From: Ruminococcus flavefaciens
Lineage (GTDB): Bacteria; Bacillota; Clostridia; Oscillospirales; Ruminococcaceae
Direction: 5' to 3'
Length of the DNA stretch: 64,000 bases
Assembly (NCBI RefSeq): GCF_900108555.1
Contig: NZ_FNWV01000004.1
Coordinates: 62,001-126,000, forward strand
The position numbers and the translations under genes were made by a program. The notes under the pieces are model-generated. The model was given only the letters and a program-made list of their open reading frames with translations. It was not told the origin of the DNA and searched no databases. Positions 1-9,667 of the stretch are shown here, piece after piece (positions within the stretch are counted from its first letter, which is position 1; every line of letters begins with the position of its first letter).

Positions 1-683
1 TTCAGATGCTCGTTGAGGAGATTGGCTGCCTGTGATAATGCTTCCTTAGCAGAGATAGTACCATCGGTCCATACCTCCATTGTAAGCTTATCATAGTCTG
101 TGACCTGACCGAGTCGTGTATCCTCTACGGTATAATTAACCTTAAGAACAGGAGTATAGATGCTGTCTACAGCGATAACATCAACTGGGAGGTTGATCTG
201 CTTCTTGTTTCTTTCTGCTGAAACATAGCCTCTGCCTCTGTCGATAGTGATCTCCATATAGAGCTTAGCGTCCTTGCCAAGTGTTGCGATATGCATACCC
301 GGATCCAGGATATTTACCTCTGAATCTGTCTTTATATCGCCGGCAGTGATCTCACATTCGCCCTCTGCCTCTATATATACTGTCTTAGGACCTTCTCCGT
401 AAAGTTTTGCCGTCAGTCCTTTAATACTGAGGATTATTTCCGTAACGTCTTCTTTTACGCCCGGAATAGTTGACAACTCATGGTGAACTGTACCATCCTT
501 ACCCGAAAGCTTTACAGATGTTACAGCCACACCAGGAAGTGAGGAGAGCAGCACACGTCTGAGGCTGTTTCCAAGTGTAATACCGTATCCACGCTCCAGC
601 GGTGCTAAAACGAATTTGCCGTATTTGCCGTCACTTTTAAGCTCGACAATATCAATATCAGGCTTATTAATTTTTTCCAGCAT
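1..683 (-). CDS. rpoA: RNA polymerase alpha subunit, N-terminal part (runs off the left edge)
   Basis: Translating the minus strand from the ATG at 683 gives [16 protein letters not shown] and then the alpha N-terminal domain, including the [22 protein letters not shown] dimerisation segment split around residue 40. The alpha subunit dimerises to nucleate core RNA polymerase and binds beta and beta-prime. Only about 227 residues are present; the linker and DNA-binding C-terminal domain lie outside the window. The start is fixed by a GGAGGG site just upstream. The gene is the last visible member of the ribosomal operon, 69 nt after rpsD, its usual place in Firmicutes. Confidence 0.95.
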   Translation of the reverse strand, partial: MLEKINKPDIDIVELKSDGKYGKFVLAPLERGYGITLGNSLRRVLLSSLPGVAVTSVKLSGKDGTVHHELSTIPGVKEDVTEIILSIKGLTAKLYGEGPKTVYIEAEGECEITAGDIKTDSEVNILDPGMHIATLGKDAKLYMEITIDRGRGYVSAERNKKQINLPVDVIAVDSIYTPVLKVNYTVEDTRLGQVTDYDKLTMEVWTDGTISAKEALSQAANLLNEHL

Positions 684-752
684 AAAAACCCTCCTATTTC
701 GCAATTAATGTTGATTTCGAATACTGACGCTTCAAGCAGATCCTCTTTCGGA

Positions 753-1352
753 TTACTTGGAGTACAGCTCGACGATGAGGTGAGTAGCTACCTCGTAGTC
801 AATATCCTCAGCTGAGGGGAGACGATTAACTGTAGCAGAGAAATCATCCTTGTTAGCTGTGAGCCATACAGGAACGAGTCTGTCCTTAGTTTCCTCTACT
901 GTAGCCTTGAACTTTTCAGAAGTTCTGTCCTTCTCCTTGAGAGCGATAACGTCGCCAACCTTAACTCTATAGGAAGGAATGTTTACCTTCTTGCCGTTTA
1001 CTGTATAGTGGCTGTGTACAACGAGCTGTCTTGCTTCTCTTCTTGTAAGAGCGAGACCCATTCTGTATACAACACTATCAAGTCTGGATTCGAGAACAGT
1101 GATAAGGTTATCACCTGCTTTACCCTCCATCTTTTCAGCGATTGAGAAATAATGTCTGAAAGGCTTCTCAAGTACGCCGTAGATAAACTTCAGCTTCTGC
1201 TTTTCCTTGAGCTGAAGTCCGTATTCAGAGATCTTCTTTCTGTTGTTAGCGTTCTTGAAACGGATAGACTCCTTCTTTGAAACGCCCATTACAGCAGGGC
1301 TGATGCCCAGATATCTGCACTTTTTAAGAATTGGTTCTTTCTGTACTGCCAT
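753..1352 (-). CDS. rpsD: 30S ribosomal protein S4
   Basis: Primary 16S rRNA-binding protein that nucleates assembly of the 30S body. The 199-residue product has the N-terminal S4 region and a classic S4 RNA-binding domain at about residues 90-150 (SRLDSVVYRMG, then ARQLVVHSHYTVNGKKVNIPS). The N-terminal cysteine cluster of zinc-containing S4 proteins is missing (one Cys, in KKCRYLG), so this is the zinc-free form. It lies between rpsK and rpoA in the alpha-operon section, with a good GGAGG site. In other bacteria S4 is an autogenous repressor of this section; no such leader was identified here. Confidence 0.97.
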   Translation of the reverse strand: MAVQKEPILKKCRYLGISPAVMGVSKKESIRFKNANNRKKISEYGLQLKEKQKLKFIYGVLEKPFRHYFSIAEKMEGKAGDNLITVLESRLDSVVYRMGLALTRREARQLVVHSHYTVNGKKVNIPSYRVKVGDVIALKEKDRTSEKFKATVEETKDRLVPVWLTANKDDFSATVNRLPSAEDIDYEVATHLIVELYSK

Positions 1353-1373
1353 TTTAATACACCTCCAATTTGA

Positions 1374-1778
1374 TCAGACACGACGTCTCTTAGGCGGACG
1401 GCAGCCATTGTGCGGGATAGGTGTTACGTCCTTGATCATTCTTACCTCAAGGCCTACTGTCTGAAGTGCTCTGATAGCTGCTTCACGACCTGCACCAGGT
1501 CCCTTTACGTATACTTCTACATTCTTGAGTCCATGCTCCATAGCAGCCTTTGCAGCTGTTTCAGCAGCTGTCTGTGCTGCGAAAGGAGTTGACTTCTTTG
1601 AGCCTCTGAAACCGAGCTCGCCTGCGCTTGCCCATGAAATTGCGTTTCCGGCTGTATCTGTAATAGTTACGATCGTATTATTGAAAGTGGACTGAATATG
1701 AACTGCGCCGCTTTCGATATTCTTACGTTCTCTACGTCTTCTGATAGTAGTAACTTTTTTACCCTTCTGCTGTGCCAA
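1374..1778 (-). CDS. rpsK: 30S ribosomal protein S11
   Basis: S11 sits on the 30S platform near the mRNA exit and contacts the 690 loop of 16S rRNA. The 134-residue product carries the family landmarks: an N-terminal basic stretch, [16 protein letters not shown], a central [23 protein letters not shown] segment (here [17 protein letters not shown]), and the C-terminal [18 protein letters not shown] tail. Length is normal. It follows rpsM by 14 nt and precedes rpsD, so it is translated from the same polycistronic message. Confidence 0.97.
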   Translation of the reverse strand: MAQQKGKKVTTIRRRRERKNIESGAVHIQSTFNNTIVTITDTAGNAISWASAGELGFRGSKKSTPFAAQTAAETAAKAAMEHGLKNVEVYVKGPGAGREAAIRALQTVGLEVRMIKDVTPIPHNGCRPPKRRRV

Positions 1779-1792
1779 AGCTCATAACCTCC

Positions 1793-2161
1793 TTACTTCT
1801 TCTTGTTTGCGATAGTCTTTACAGGACCCTTACGAGTTCTTGCGTTTGTCTTTGTTCTCTGTCCTCTTACAGGGAGACCCTTACGATGACGAACGCCTCT
1901 GTAGCAGCCTATTTCAACAAGTCTCTTGATGTTAAGAGCAACTTCACGGCGGAGGTCACCCTCAACTGTGTAATGCTCGTCTATATAGTCACGAAGCTTA
2001 GCTACATCCTCTTCTGCGAGATCCTTAACTCTTACGTCAGGATCAACGCCTGTTGCTGCGAGGATATTTGTTGCAGTCTGACGACCGATTCCGTAGATAT
2101 AAGTGAGACCGATTTCGATTCTCTTATTCTTTGGAAGGTCAACACCGGCTATTCTTGCCAT
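1793..2161 (-). CDS. rpsM: 30S ribosomal protein S13
   Basis: S13 forms intersubunit bridges at the 30S head and contacts P-site tRNA through its basic tail. The 122-residue product begins [26 protein letters not shown], with the helix-two-turn-helix region behind it, and ends in the [14 protein letters not shown] basic tail typical of the family. It follows rpmJ and precedes rpsK, the standard alpha-operon order, with a GGAGG-type site upstream of the ATG at 2161. Confidence 0.97.
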   Translation of the reverse strand: MARIAGVDLPKNKRIEIGLTYIYGIGRQTATNILAATGVDPDVRVKDLAEEDVAKLRDYIDEHYTVEGDLRREVALNIKRLVEIGCYRGVRHRKGLPVRGQRTKTNARTRKGPVKTIANKKK

Positions 2162-2196
2162 ATTATAATTGCACCTCCATTAATGCGCCCGGGGCA

Positions 2197-2310
2197 TTAA
2201 CCCTGACGCTGCTTATGCTTTGGGTTTTCGCAGATCACCATGATTCTGCCTTTACGTTTGATAACCTTGCACTTTTCGCAAATAGGTTTTACTGAAGGTC
2301 TGACTTTCAT
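2197..2310 (-). CDS. rpmJ: 50S ribosomal protein L36
   Basis: A 37-codon frame translated by hand from 2310 gives [15 protein letters not shown] followed by [18 protein letters not shown] and a TAA stop. It has the zinc ribbon of the classical L36 (Cys11, Cys14, Cys27, His32), so this is the zinc-binding rather than the zinc-free paralogue. L36 stabilises 23S rRNA at the base of the L7/L12 stalk. The AGGAGG site is present and the gene sits between infA and rpsM as usual. Confidence 0.96.
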   Translation of the reverse strand: MKVRPSVKPICEKCKVIKRKGRIMVICENPKHKQRQG

Positions 2311-2360
2311 TGAAAATACCTCCTTTAGCGGATAACGGATATACTTGATATCCTGTATTA

Positions 2361-2585
2361 TTACTTAACGCGCCAGGTGATACGACCCTTTGAAAGATCA
2401 TAGGGTGACATTTCAAGCTTTACCTTGTCGCCTGGAACTATTCTGATATAATTCATTCTGAGCTTACCCGAAACGTGAGATAATACCTCATGTCCGTTCT
2501 CAAGCTGAACCTTGAACATTGCATTTGGCAGAGCGTCAGTTACAACGCCCTCAACCTCGATTACATCTTCTTTTGACACTTGCAT
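2361..2585 (-). CDS. infA: Translation initiation factor IF-1
   Basis: IF-1 occupies the 30S A site during initiation and helps IF-2 and IF-3. The 74-residue product is a single S1/OB-fold domain with [21 protein letters not shown] in two adjacent blocks and the C-terminal [18 protein letters not shown] segment. Length is near the usual 72. It is 8 nt downstream of the KOW-domain gene and upstream of rpmJ, as in other Clostridia. Confidence 0.96.
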   Translation of the reverse strand: MQVSKEDVIEVEGVVTDALPNAMFKVQLENGHEVLSHVSGKLRMNYIRIVPGDKVKLEMSPYDLSKGRITWRVK

Positions 2586-2593
2586 AACCTCCT

Positions 2594-2836
2594 TTACTCA
2601 GTATCACCGAATTGCTTCAGTATGTTTCTGAGTTTTTTATCAGTTATATCGTTTAGATCGATCATACTGTCTGTAATGCGGATATGTTTTATATTCTTTC
2701 GCTTTGGCTTGTCGAGCTTTCTGCTCTTACCGTCTGCGATGAAGCAATACTTTTCATCATAATCTGTAACTGCGAAGTATCCTCCGCCGTCTCGACCTGC
2801 CTCCGCTCTTACAACAGAGCCTTTAAGCAGCTTCAC
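2594..2836 (-). CDS. KOW-domain RNA-binding protein (L14e-like)
   Basis: The 80-residue product starts [25 protein letters not shown], a short KOW/SH3-like barrel resembling archaeal and eukaryotic L14e, followed by a basic segment ([15 protein letters not shown]) and an acidic end. Genes of this type are commonly found between map and infA in Clostridia; the role is not established but ribosome or rRNA binding is the natural guess from position and the KOW fold. The start is 14 nt after map with a good ribosome site. The family assignment is from pattern and synteny only. Confidence 0.8.
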   Translation of the reverse strand: MKLLKGSVVRAEAGRDGGGYFAVTDYDEKYCFIADGKSRKLDKPKRKNIKHIRITDSMIDLNDITDKKLRNILKQFGDTE

Positions 2837-2850
2837 TATAATTTCCTCCG

Positions 2851-3603
2851 TCAGGGCTGTGTCAGAATGACGGGACCGTCAGGAGTTATTGCGATCATAT
2901 GCTCAAAGTGAGCTGAAAGTGAACCACTTTTTGTAACGACTGTCCAGTTGTCTTTCATAACTTTGACATCGTCGCCCTTGACATTTATCATGGGCTCTAT
3001 GCAGAAAGTCATTCCCGCTACCAGTCTGGGTCCGTGACCTGCCTTGCCCCAGTTCGGTATTTCGGGTGATTCGTGAACTTCTCTGCCGATTCCGTGGCCG
3101 CAGTAATTTCTTACGATTCCGTAGCCTCGTGAAGCACAATACTCTTCTACAGCATGAGAAATATCTCCGACCCTTGCGCCAACCTGAGCTTGAGCGATAC
3201 CTTCATACAGGCTCGCCTCTGTAACCTCAAGCAATGCCTTAGCTTCATCAGAAATTTTTCCCACAGGGAAGGTCCAGCAGCTGTCTCCATTGAAGCCCTT
3301 GTACGCAGCTCCCGTGTCGATGCTTACTATATCGCCTTCTTTTAATCTGTGGCTTGCCTTAGGGATACCGTGGATGATCTCCTCATTTACTGAGATACAA
3401 GCGTTTCCCGGAAATCCGTAAAGACCTTTAAAGCAGGATTTGCTGTCATGGCGGGCAAAATACTCACCCACCAGCTTATCAACATCGAGTGTTGACATTC
3501 CCGGCTTTAACCTTTCGCCCGCATACCATATTGCGCCGCAGGTAATCCTACCTGCTTCACGCATTATGGCGAGTTCGGACTTTGATTTGATCGTTATGCT
3601 CAT
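2851..3603 (-). CDS. map: Methionine aminopeptidase, type I
   Basis: Removes the initiator methionine from nascent proteins when the second residue is small. The 250-residue product has all five metal ligands of the pita-bread fold: Asp96 and Asp107 (SIDTG, NGDS), His170 (CGHGIG), Glu203 (CIEPM) and Glu234 (HFEHM), with the substrate-contact His79. It lacks the N-terminal zinc fingers of the longer forms. It overlaps the last base of adk, so the two genes are translationally coupled. The secY-adk-map order is typical of Firmicutes. Confidence 0.97.
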   Translation of the reverse strand: MSITIKSKSELAIMREAGRITCGAIWYAGERLKPGMSTLDVDKLVGEYFARHDSKSCFKGLYGFPGNACISVNEEIIHGIPKASHRLKEGDIVSIDTGAAYKGFNGDSCWTFPVGKISDEAKALLEVTEASLYEGIAQAQVGARVGDISHAVEEYCASRGYGIVRNYCGHGIGREVHESPEIPNWGKAGHGPRLVAGMTFCIEPMINVKGDDVKVMKDNWTVVTKSGSLSAHFEHMIAITPDGPVILTQP

Positions 3604-4241
3604 TACTTCTCTACCCCTACTGCTGCCAGTGTGAGCTTTGAAGTTTCAGCGACCTCTTCCTGACCGATAACAGTAACAAGCTTGCCCTGCTTCTCGTAAT
3701 AGTCCTTGAGAGGAGCTGTTTTCTCGTGATAAGTTGCAAGTCTGTCGAGAACGACTTCCGGCTGATCGTCCTTACGAACGATAGTCTTGTCACCGCACTT
3801 ATCGCAAACACCCTCGACCTTAGTAGGCTTGTATTCAACGTGGTAAGAAGCTCCGCAGCCCTGGCAGACTCTTCTGCCTGAAACTCTCTGCTTGATAGTC
3901 TCATCGGGAACGTGGATCTCAATTACCTTGTCGATCTGGATGTTCATTTTATCAAGAGCCTCTGCCTGAGGTACCGTTCTTGGGAAACCGTCGAGGATAA
4001 AACCATTTTTACAGTCGTCCTCTGCAATTCTCTCCTTCAGGATACCGATAACGATATCGTCTGATACGAGAGCACCGGCATCCATTGCAGCCTTAGCCTT
4101 AAGGCCGTACTCTGTGCCGTTCTTAGCAGCTTCACGAAGTATATTACCTGTAGATATCTGTGGGATATTCAGTGCATCGGAAACTACCTCAGCCTGAGTA
4201 CCTTTGCCTGCGCCCGGTGCGCCTAAAAAGATAAGGTTCAT
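3603..4241 (-). CDS. adk: Adenylate kinase, zinc-LID form
   Basis: Interconverts ATP plus AMP and two ADP in the cytoplasm. The 212-residue protein has the P-loop GAPGAGKGT at residues 7-15, the GFPRT AMP-binding motif near 85-89, and a long LID domain with four cysteines (126, 129, 146, 149) that form the structural zinc site of many Gram-positive enzymes. It lies 15 nt after secY and overlaps map by one base. All catalytic arginines expected in the LID region appear present. Confidence 0.97.
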   Translation of the reverse strand: MNLIFLGAPGAGKGTQAEVVSDALNIPQISTGNILREAAKNGTEYGLKAKAAMDAGALVSDDIVIGILKERIAEDDCKNGFILDGFPRTVPQAEALDKMNIQIDKVIEIHVPDETIKQRVSGRRVCQGCGASYHVEYKPTKVEGVCDKCGDKTIVRKDDQPEVVLDRLATYHEKTAPLKDYYEKQGKLVTVIGQEEVAETSKLTLAAVGVEK

Positions 4242-4256
4242 ATTGTCGGTCCTCCT

Positions 4257-5609
4257 TTACTGTAAGAAGCCCTTATGATGACGCATCATAAGATGTGATT
4301 CAAGTGTTCTTGTTGTTTCAAGCGCAACGCTTACTGCGATAAGGATCGTAGTACCGCCCATTGAAAGTGTCTTGAGCTGTTCGTCTGCCATCGAGATGAA
4401 GATCGGGATAACAGCGATGAAGCCAAGGAAGATCGCACCAACGAGAGAGATCTTATTGAGTACTCTCTGGATATAGTCAGATGTTGGCTTACCTGGTCTA
4501 ATACCGGGGATACCGCCGTTTGACTGACGAAGGTTGTTAGCGATCTCAATAGGATTGTACTGTATCGAAACGTAGAAGTAGTTGAACGCTATGATGAGCA
4601 GGAAGTAGATTATAGCGTAGCTCCAGCTTCTTGTGCTGAAGAAATTGATGAAGCTCTCATAGAATGTTCCTGCCTTAGGCTTTTTGAACATTGCTATAGC
4701 ACTTGGAAGAGACATAAATGACATAGCGAAGATGATCGGCATAACACCGCTCATGATCACCTTTATCGGGATATGTGTCTTCTGTCCGCCATACTGCTTT
4801 CTGCCGACTACGCGCTTTGCGTACTGTATCGGGATACGTCTTTCAGCTTCGTTCATATAAACGATGAAAGCGATCTCTGCGAGTATGAAGAGATAATATG
4901 CAATGGTTACCCAGAGGTATTTACCATTTTCATTATTCTTGATACTGTTCTTTGTAAGGTTTATAAGAAGAGCAGCGTCGGTAGGGAATCTTGCTGCGAT
5001 ACCGGCAAAGAGTATAACTGATATACCGTTACCGATACCCTTGTCGCTGACTCTGTTACCCATCCATACAACGATGAGTGCACCTGCTACGAAGCAGGCA
5101 ATGATTACGAACGCTGCGAAAACGCCTTGTCCGCCGCTCATATATTTAAGAGCGTTGCCGATAACATTTCCGTTCTTGTCCTCAACATTTGTCATACGGT
5201 TCAATGTAAGATAATATGCGTAAGACATGAATACCGCAAGAACCATAGCAACTACGGCTGTGATCCTGTCGATCTTCTTTCTTCCCTCTTCGCCCTCGTC
5301 GCGCATTCGCTCGAGAGGAGGCAGTGCATAGGTCAGCAGCTGCATGATGATGGAAGCGTTAATGAATGGTGTTATCGAAAGTGAAAAAACTGTAGCCTGT
5401 GACATCGCGCCACCGGTGATCGTATTCATGTAATCGAGAAAGCCGCCGTCCTTAGCGTTTGTCTCCATCCAAGCCTTTACGACATCGGGATTGAGGAAAG
5501 GAACGGTTACTGCACTTCCGAATCTGAACAGGATTATCATGAGTAATGTGTATAAGATCTTTTTGCGTATCTCGGGTACACCCCACGCCTTTCTCAGCGT
5601 CTGAAACAC
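4257..5609 (-). CDS. secY: Protein translocase subunit SecY
   Basis: Main channel subunit of the Sec translocon, ten membrane segments. The 450-residue product starts with the cytoplasmic helix MFQTLRKAWGVPEIRKKILYT, carries the plug-region sequence around GGAMSQATVFSLSITPFINAS (in two blocks), and has the SecA/ribosome-contact loop with YAKRVVGRKQYGGQKTHIP-type residues near 265-285 and the NGGIPGIRPG segment near 370. It is co-transcribed with rplO (gap of 1 nt) and adk, as expected for the spc section. Confidence 0.97.
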   Translation of the reverse strand: MFQTLRKAWGVPEIRKKILYTLLMIILFRFGSAVTVPFLNPDVVKAWMETNAKDGGFLDYMNTITGGAMSQATVFSLSITPFINASIIMQLLTYALPPLERMRDEGEEGRKKIDRITAVVAMVLAVFMSYAYYLTLNRMTNVEDKNGNVIGNALKYMSGGQGVFAAFVIIACFVAGALIVVWMGNRVSDKGIGNGISVILFAGIAARFPTDAALLINLTKNSIKNNENGKYLWVTIAYYLFILAEIAFIVYMNEAERRIPIQYAKRVVGRKQYGGQKTHIPIKVIMSGVMPIIFAMSFMSLPSAIAMFKKPKAGTFYESFINFFSTRSWSYAIIYFLLIIAFNYFYVSIQYNPIEIANNLRQSNGGIPGIRPGKPTSDYIQRVLNKISLVGAIFLGFIAVIPIFISMADEQLKTLSMGGTTILIAVSVALETTRTLESHLMMRHHKGFLQ

Positions 5610-5610
5610 A

Positions 5611-6051
5611 TTACATCACCTCAGTCTTTCCGCCTGCCTTTTCTATCTTCTCAACAGCACTCTGTGAGAATTTTGCAGCTTTAACTGTCAGCTTAGCGGT
5701 AAGCTCTCCATTACCGAGGATCTTTACTCCGTCGTTGATCTTCTTAACAAGACCTGAAGCTACGAGGAGCTCTGTATCAACTACTGTGCCGTCCTTGAAC
5801 TTGTTGAGATCAGAAACGTTAACAATAGCATACTTTGTAGCGAAAATGTTGTTGAAGCCTCTCTTAGGGATTCTTCTTGCGAGTGGCATCTGTCCGCCTT
5901 CAAAGCCGATTCTTACGCCGCCGCCGCTACGAGCATTCTGACCCTTGTGGCCCTTGCCAGCTGTCTTGCCGTTACCCGAACCGTGGCCTCTGCCGATACG
6001 CTTTACAGCCTTGTTGGAATCGAGTGCAGGTGTTAATTCATGAATTTTCAT
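5611..6051 (-). CDS. rplO: 50S ribosomal protein L15
   Basis: A 146-residue L15, a late-assembling 23S rRNA protein. The N-terminal extension rich in glycine and basic residues is clear ([21 protein letters not shown]), followed by the globular domain with [15 protein letters not shown] and the C-terminal [13 protein letters not shown] motif. The stop is 1 nt from the secY start, implying coupling. Normal length and order (rpmD, rplO, secY). Confidence 0.97.
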   Translation of the reverse strand: MKIHELTPALDSNKAVKRIGRGHGSGNGKTAGKGHKGQNARSGGGVRIGFEGGQMPLARRIPKRGFNNIFATKYAIVNVSDLNKFKDGTVVDTELLVASGLVKKINDGVKILGNGELTAKLTVKAAKFSQSAVEKIEKAGGKTEVM

Positions 6052-6069
6052 TTGATTGCACCTCCTTGT

Positions 6070-6246
6070 TTACGCTTCTGTAACCTCAACGAGGTGTGAG
6101 ATCTTCTTTATTTTGCCGTTTGTCTGCTCATTGTCGGGCTGTGTTGTTACATCTCCGACCTTCTTGAGGCCAAGTGACTGAGCAGTAGCGATCTGGTCCT
6201 GCTTTCTACCAATGAGGCTCTTTACGAGCTTGATATTCTTTGCCAT
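6070..6246 (-). CDS. rpmD: 50S ribosomal protein L30
   Basis: A 58-codon frame read by hand from the ATG at 6246: [19 protein letters not shown], then the [15 protein letters not shown] segment that identifies bacterial L30, ending LVEVTEA. It lies between rpsE and rplO, its expected location, with a GGAGG site 5' of the start. L30 binds 23S and 5S rRNA regions of the large subunit. Confidence 0.95.
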   Translation of the reverse strand: MAKNIKLVKSLIGRKQDQIATAQSLGLKKVGDVTTQPDNEQTNGKIKKISHLVEVTEA

Positions 6247-6260
6247 TTCTTACTGCCTCC

Positions 6261-6761
6261 TTAACCTAAAATTTCCTTGACAGACTTGCCTCTCTTAGCA
6301 GCTACATCCTTTGCAGATGTGCAGTTTACGAGGCCATCGATAGTAGCTCTTACTACGTTGCATGGATTGTTTGAACGAAGTGACTTTGTTCTGATATCCT
6401 TTATACCTGCAACTTCGATAACGGCACGAACAGGACCGCCTGCGATAACACCGGTACCGGGTGCAGCCGGCTTCATAAGAACTCTGCCTGCGCCGAATGC
6501 GCCAACGATTTCGTGAGGGATTGTTGTTCCCTTGAGAGCAACCTTTACAAGGTTCTTCTTTGCGTCCTCGATACCCTTACGGATAGCATCGGGAACTTCT
6601 CCTGACTTTCCAAGTCCGAAGCCGACTGTACCATTTCCGTCACCTACAACAACGAGTGCTGAGAACTTCATGATACGACCGCCCTTAACTGTCTTTGATA
6701 CACGGTTGATAGCAACAACCTTCTCAACGAACTCAGGAGCCTGTGTTTCAATATTAGCCAT
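6261..6761 (-). CDS. rpsE: 30S ribosomal protein S5
   Basis: S5 lies at the mRNA entry of the 30S subunit and affects decoding accuracy. The 166-residue product has the double-stranded RNA-binding-like N domain with [18 protein letters not shown]-type residues near 18-36 and the C-terminal S5 fold ([19 protein letters not shown], then [16 protein letters not shown]). Length and position between rplR and rpmD are standard. Confidence 0.97.
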   Translation of the reverse strand: MANIETQAPEFVEKVVAINRVSKTVKGGRIMKFSALVVVGDGNGTVGFGLGKSGEVPDAIRKGIEDAKKNLVKVALKGTTIPHEIVGAFGAGRVLMKPAAPGTGVIAGGPVRAVIEVAGIKDIRTKSLRSNNPCNVVRATIDGLVNCTSAKDVAAKRGKSVKEILG

Positions 6762-6776
6762 TGTTTTACCTCCCTC

Positions 6777-7136
6777 TTAGAACTTTAATCCGTTTTCACG
6801 TGCGCCCTCTGCGAGTTCCTTGACTCTGCCGTGGTAGAGGTAGCCGCCTCTGTCGAAAACTACTTCGCTGATACCCTTATCAGCTGCGTTCTTAGCGATC
6901 ATCTCGCCAACCTTGCGAGCACCCTCAACGTTGCCGCCGTTGCCCTCAAAGCCCTTATCCATGCTTGATGCAGAAGCGAGAGTAACACCGTTTACATCAT
7001 CGATAAGCTGTGCATAGATATGCTTTGTTGAACGGAACACATTGAGACGGGGACGCTCGGGAGTTCCTGAGATCTTTGCACGAACTCTGCGATGTCTCTT
7101 TAATCTTGCCTTATTGCTGTCAAATTTCTTAATCAT
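6777..7136 (-). CDS. rplR: 50S ribosomal protein L18
   Basis: 5S rRNA-binding protein. The 119-residue product has the basic N-terminus [21 protein letters not shown], the [17 protein letters not shown] strand region and the C-terminal [22 protein letters not shown] signature. It is of usual length and falls between rplF and rpsE. Confidence 0.97.
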   Translation of the reverse strand: MIKKFDSNKARLKRHRRVRAKISGTPERPRLNVFRSTKHIYAQLIDDVNGVTLASASSMDKGFEGNGGNVEGARKVGEMIAKNAADKGISEVVFDRGGYLYHGRVKELAEGARENGLKF

Positions 7137-7155
7137 AGCAATTTGCTCCTTCTAA

Positions 7156-7701
7156 TTACTTCTTACCCTTACCAGCTTTACCTTCCTTGCGGATGATATG
7201 CTCGCCTTCGTATCTGATACCCTTGCCCTTGTATGGCTCAGGTGGACGCTTTTCGCGTATTTCAGCTGCAAACTGACCTACAGCCTGCTTGTCGATACCG
7301 CTTACGATGATCTTGTTTGGCTGAGGAACTTCAAGCTTGATAGCATCTGTTTCCTCAAGTACAACAGGATGTGAGAAGCCAAGGTTAAGATTTACCTTGT
7401 TGCCGCTCTTTGCAGCACGGTAGCCGACACCCTCGATCTCGAGAGTCTTTGAATATCCGTTTGTTACACCCTCAACCATGTTGTTGATAAGTGTTCTTGT
7501 AAGACCGTGAAGTGAACGAAGACGCTTGTCATCGTTTGGTCTTGTAACTGTTATAGTGCCGTTCTCGACATCAATGCCGAGTTCTGCACTGAACTGTCTT
7601 GAAAGCTGACCCTTAGGTCCCTTTACAGTGATAAGATTGTTCTCATTCTTAACCTCTACACCTGCAGGAACGCTGATGGGCATTTTACCGATTCTTGACA
7701 T
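7156..7701 (-). CDS. rplF: 50S ribosomal protein L6
   Basis: L6 supports the sarcin-ricin region of the large subunit. The 181-residue product contains two tandem L6 domains and the C-terminal signature [16 protein letters not shown] at about residues 154-169, followed by a basic tail. It is 14 nt after rpsH and 19 nt before rplR. Confidence 0.97.
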   Translation of the reverse strand: MSRIGKMPISVPAGVEVKNENNLITVKGPKGQLSRQFSAELGIDVENGTITVTRPNDDKRLRSLHGLTRTLINNMVEGVTNGYSKTLEIEGVGYRAAKSGNKVNLNLGFSHPVVLEETDAIKLEVPQPNKIIVSGIDKQAVGQFAAEIREKRPPEPYKGKGIRYEGEHIIRKEGKAGKGKK

Positions 7702-7715
7702 GATCAGTATCCTCC

Positions 7716-8114
7716 TTACCAGATGTATGCAAGGACTTCGCCGCCGACATTGAGCTCTCTTGCCTTCTTGTCTGTTACGATTCCCTTTGAAGTTGAAACG
7801 ATTGCGATACCAAGGCCTTTTCTTACCTTAGGCATATCTGCGCAGCTTGAATAGATACGCAGACCTGGCTTAGAAACTCTTCTAAGGCCTGTTATAACGG
7901 GAGACTTGTTGTCACCGTATTTAAGCGTGATTCTGATAACACCCTGCTTTCCGTCTTCGATGAGCTGGAAGCCCTTTACATATCCTTCGTCTACGAGGAT
8001 CTGTGTGATGTCCTTCTTAACTCTTGAAGCGGGAACGTCAACAGTGGCGTGCTTAGCAGTATTCGCATTGCGAATTCTTGTTAAAAGATCAGCGATTGTA
8101 TCAGTTATCTGCAT
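7716..8114 (-). CDS. rpsH: 30S ribosomal protein S8
   Basis: Primary binder of the central domain of 16S rRNA; in Escherichia coli also the autogenous repressor of the spc section. The 132-residue product has [18 protein letters not shown] at the start and the C-terminal [22 protein letters not shown] motif. A repressor-binding mRNA helix was not identified here. It follows the zinc-type rpsN gene directly. Confidence 0.97.
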   Translation of the reverse strand: MQITDTIADLLTRIRNANTAKHATVDVPASRVKKDITQILVDEGYVKGFQLIEDGKQGVIRITLKYGDNKSPVITGLRRVSKPGLRIYSSCADMPKVRKGLGIAIVSTSKGIVTDKKARELNVGGEVLAYIW

Positions 8115-8138
8115 GCCGAATGACCTCCTTCTTGTATT

Positions 8139-8324
8139 TTACCAGCTTGCCTTTTTAACGCCGGGGATCTGACCGTCGTGTGCAAGCTCTCTGAAACAGA
8201 TACGGCAGATGCCGAACTTTCTGAGATATGCGTGCGGTCTGCCACAGATCTTACATCTGTTGTAAGCTCTTGTGGAATACTTGGGAGTTCTCTGCTGCTT
8301 ATTGATCATTGCCTTCTTAGCCAT
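8139..8324 (-). CDS. rpsZ: 30S ribosomal protein S14, zinc-binding type Z
   Basis: The reading frame could be extended upstream, but the ATG at 8324 preceded by GGAGG gives the exact 61-residue short S14 ([20 protein letters not shown]...). Four cysteines (24, 27, 40, 43) form the zinc ribbon, identifying the Gram-positive type Z rather than the long zinc-free S14 that organisms may carry as a backup. The upstream extension has no ribosome site and overlaps rplE. S14 lies in the 30S head. Confidence 0.95.
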   Translation of the reverse strand: MAKKAMINKQQRTPKYSTRAYNRCKICGRPHAYLRKFGICRICFRELAHDGQIPGVKKASW

Positions 8325-8340
8325 TTTATTTCCTCCCTGA

Positions 8341-8880
8341 TTACTTGATGAATGGAGCACCCATAAGTGAAAGGAGCTCTCTTGCCTCTTCATCAGTCTG
8401 TGCTGTAGTGATGAAGTTTATATCCATACCTCTTACCTTGTCGATCTTATCGTACTCGATCTCAGGGAAGATGAGCTGTTCCTTGATACCTGTGGAATAA
8501 TTGCCCTTGCCGTCGAATGAATTTGCGCTGATTCCTCTGAAGTCACGAACACGTGGGAACGCAACGTTGAAGAGCTTGTTTACAAATTCATACATTCTCT
8601 CGCCTCTGAGAGTTACTTTAACGCCGATAGGCATACCCTCACGAAGCTTGAAGTTTGCTACTGACTTCTTAGCTCTGCACACTACAGGCTTCTGACCTGT
8701 GATTGCTGCAAGATCAGTCATGATAGCATCTATAACCTTTGCGTTGTCCTTTGCTTCACCTGCGCCGACGTTGATAACAACCTTGTCGAGCTTCGGGATC
8801 TGCATAACACTCTTGTAGTTGAACTTCTTCATAAGTGCAGGAGCAACGTCGCTAACATAAAAATCCTTTAAACTTGCCAT
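8341..8880 (-). CDS. rplE: 50S ribosomal protein L5
   Basis: 5S rRNA-binding protein of the central protuberance that contacts P-site tRNA. The 179-residue product has [18 protein letters not shown] near residues 26-43, the [21 protein letters not shown] stretch in the middle and the C-terminal [18 protein letters not shown] motif. It follows rplX and precedes rpsZ. Confidence 0.97.
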   Translation of the reverse strand: MASLKDFYVSDVAPALMKKFNYKSVMQIPKLDKVVINVGAGEAKDNAKVIDAIMTDLAAITGQKPVVCRAKKSVANFKLREGMPIGVKVTLRGERMYEFVNKLFNVAFPRVRDFRGISANSFDGKGNYSTGIKEQLIFPEIEYDKIDKVRGMDINFITTAQTDEEARELLSLMGAPFIK

Positions 8881-8898
8881 GTCGTTTCTCCTTTACTA

Positions 8899-9240
8899 TT
8901 ATTCAAAAGACTTGCCGCACTTCTTGCAAACGCGGAGCTTCTTGCCGTCCTCTACAACGTGACCTACTCTTGTAGGCTTGCCGCACTTAGGGCAAACGAG
9001 CTGTACCTTGCAAGCGTAAACAGGAGCCTCAGTATTGATGATGCCGCCCTTTTCGCCCATTCTTGTAGGCTTTACGTGCTTTGTGATCATGTTGATTCCC
9101 TCAACGATGACCTTGTCTTCCTTAGGGCTTACTTCTACGACCTTACCTGTCTTTCTGTCGCCCTTGCTGTCGAATTTATCCTCATACTTGCCGGTGAGAA
9201 GGATTACAGTGTCACCGGTTTTTACGTGTACTTTACTCAT
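8899..9240 (-). CDS. rplX: 50S ribosomal protein L24 with C-terminal zinc ribbon
   Basis: Assembly initiator of the large subunit with an N-terminal KOW domain (VKTGDTVILLTGKYEDK, then TGKVVEVSPKEDKVIVEG). The 113-residue product ends in a four-cysteine ribbon (CPKCGKP ... CKKCGKSFE) seen in a subset of Gram-positive L24 proteins. It sits between rplN and rplE as expected. Confidence 0.97.
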   Translation of the reverse strand: MSKVHVKTGDTVILLTGKYEDKFDSKGDRKTGKVVEVSPKEDKVIVEGINMITKHVKPTRMGEKGGIINTEAPVYACKVQLVCPKCGKPTRVGHVVEDGKKLRVCKKCGKSFE

Positions 9241-9258
9241 AATCGAATGACACCTCCA

Positions 9259-9627
9259 TTAAAGAACTTCTGGGGCAAGGCTCAGGATCTTTGTATACTC
9301 CTTTTCACGGAGCTCCTTAGCAACAGGTCCGAAAATACGGGTACCCTTTGGGTTCTTGTCTTCCTTAATAATAACAGCAGCGTTCTCATCGAAACGGATG
9401 TAAGTACCGTCCTCTCTTCTGAGACCCTTTGCTGAACGAACGATAACTGCCTTTACAACATCGCCCTTCTTTACAACGCCTCCGGGTGTTGCTTTCTTAA
9501 CTGAAGCAACTACTACATCGCCGATATTTGCATATCTTCTGCGTGTACCTCCCAGAACTCTGATACACATAAGCTCCTTTGCGCCTGTGTTATCAGCGAC
9601 TTTAAGATAAGTCTGCATCTGTATCAC
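9259..9627 (-). CDS. rplN: 50S ribosomal protein L14
   Basis: The 122-residue product begins [20 protein letters not shown], the family signature, and carries the [16 protein letters not shown] segment and [24 protein letters not shown] end. L14 forms intersubunit bridge B8 and binds silencing factor RsfS in other species. The start has a GGAGG site; a 40-nt gap separates it from rpsQ. Confidence 0.97.
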   Translation of the reverse strand: MIQMQTYLKVADNTGAKELMCIRVLGGTRRRYANIGDVVVASVKKATPGGVVKKGDVVKAVIVRSAKGLRREDGTYIRFDENAAVIIKEDKNPKGTRIFGPVAKELREKEYTKILSLAPEVL

Positions 9628-9667
9628 AGCGAGTTCCTCCTTTCAAGCTTTAAGCTTCTATCAAAAA

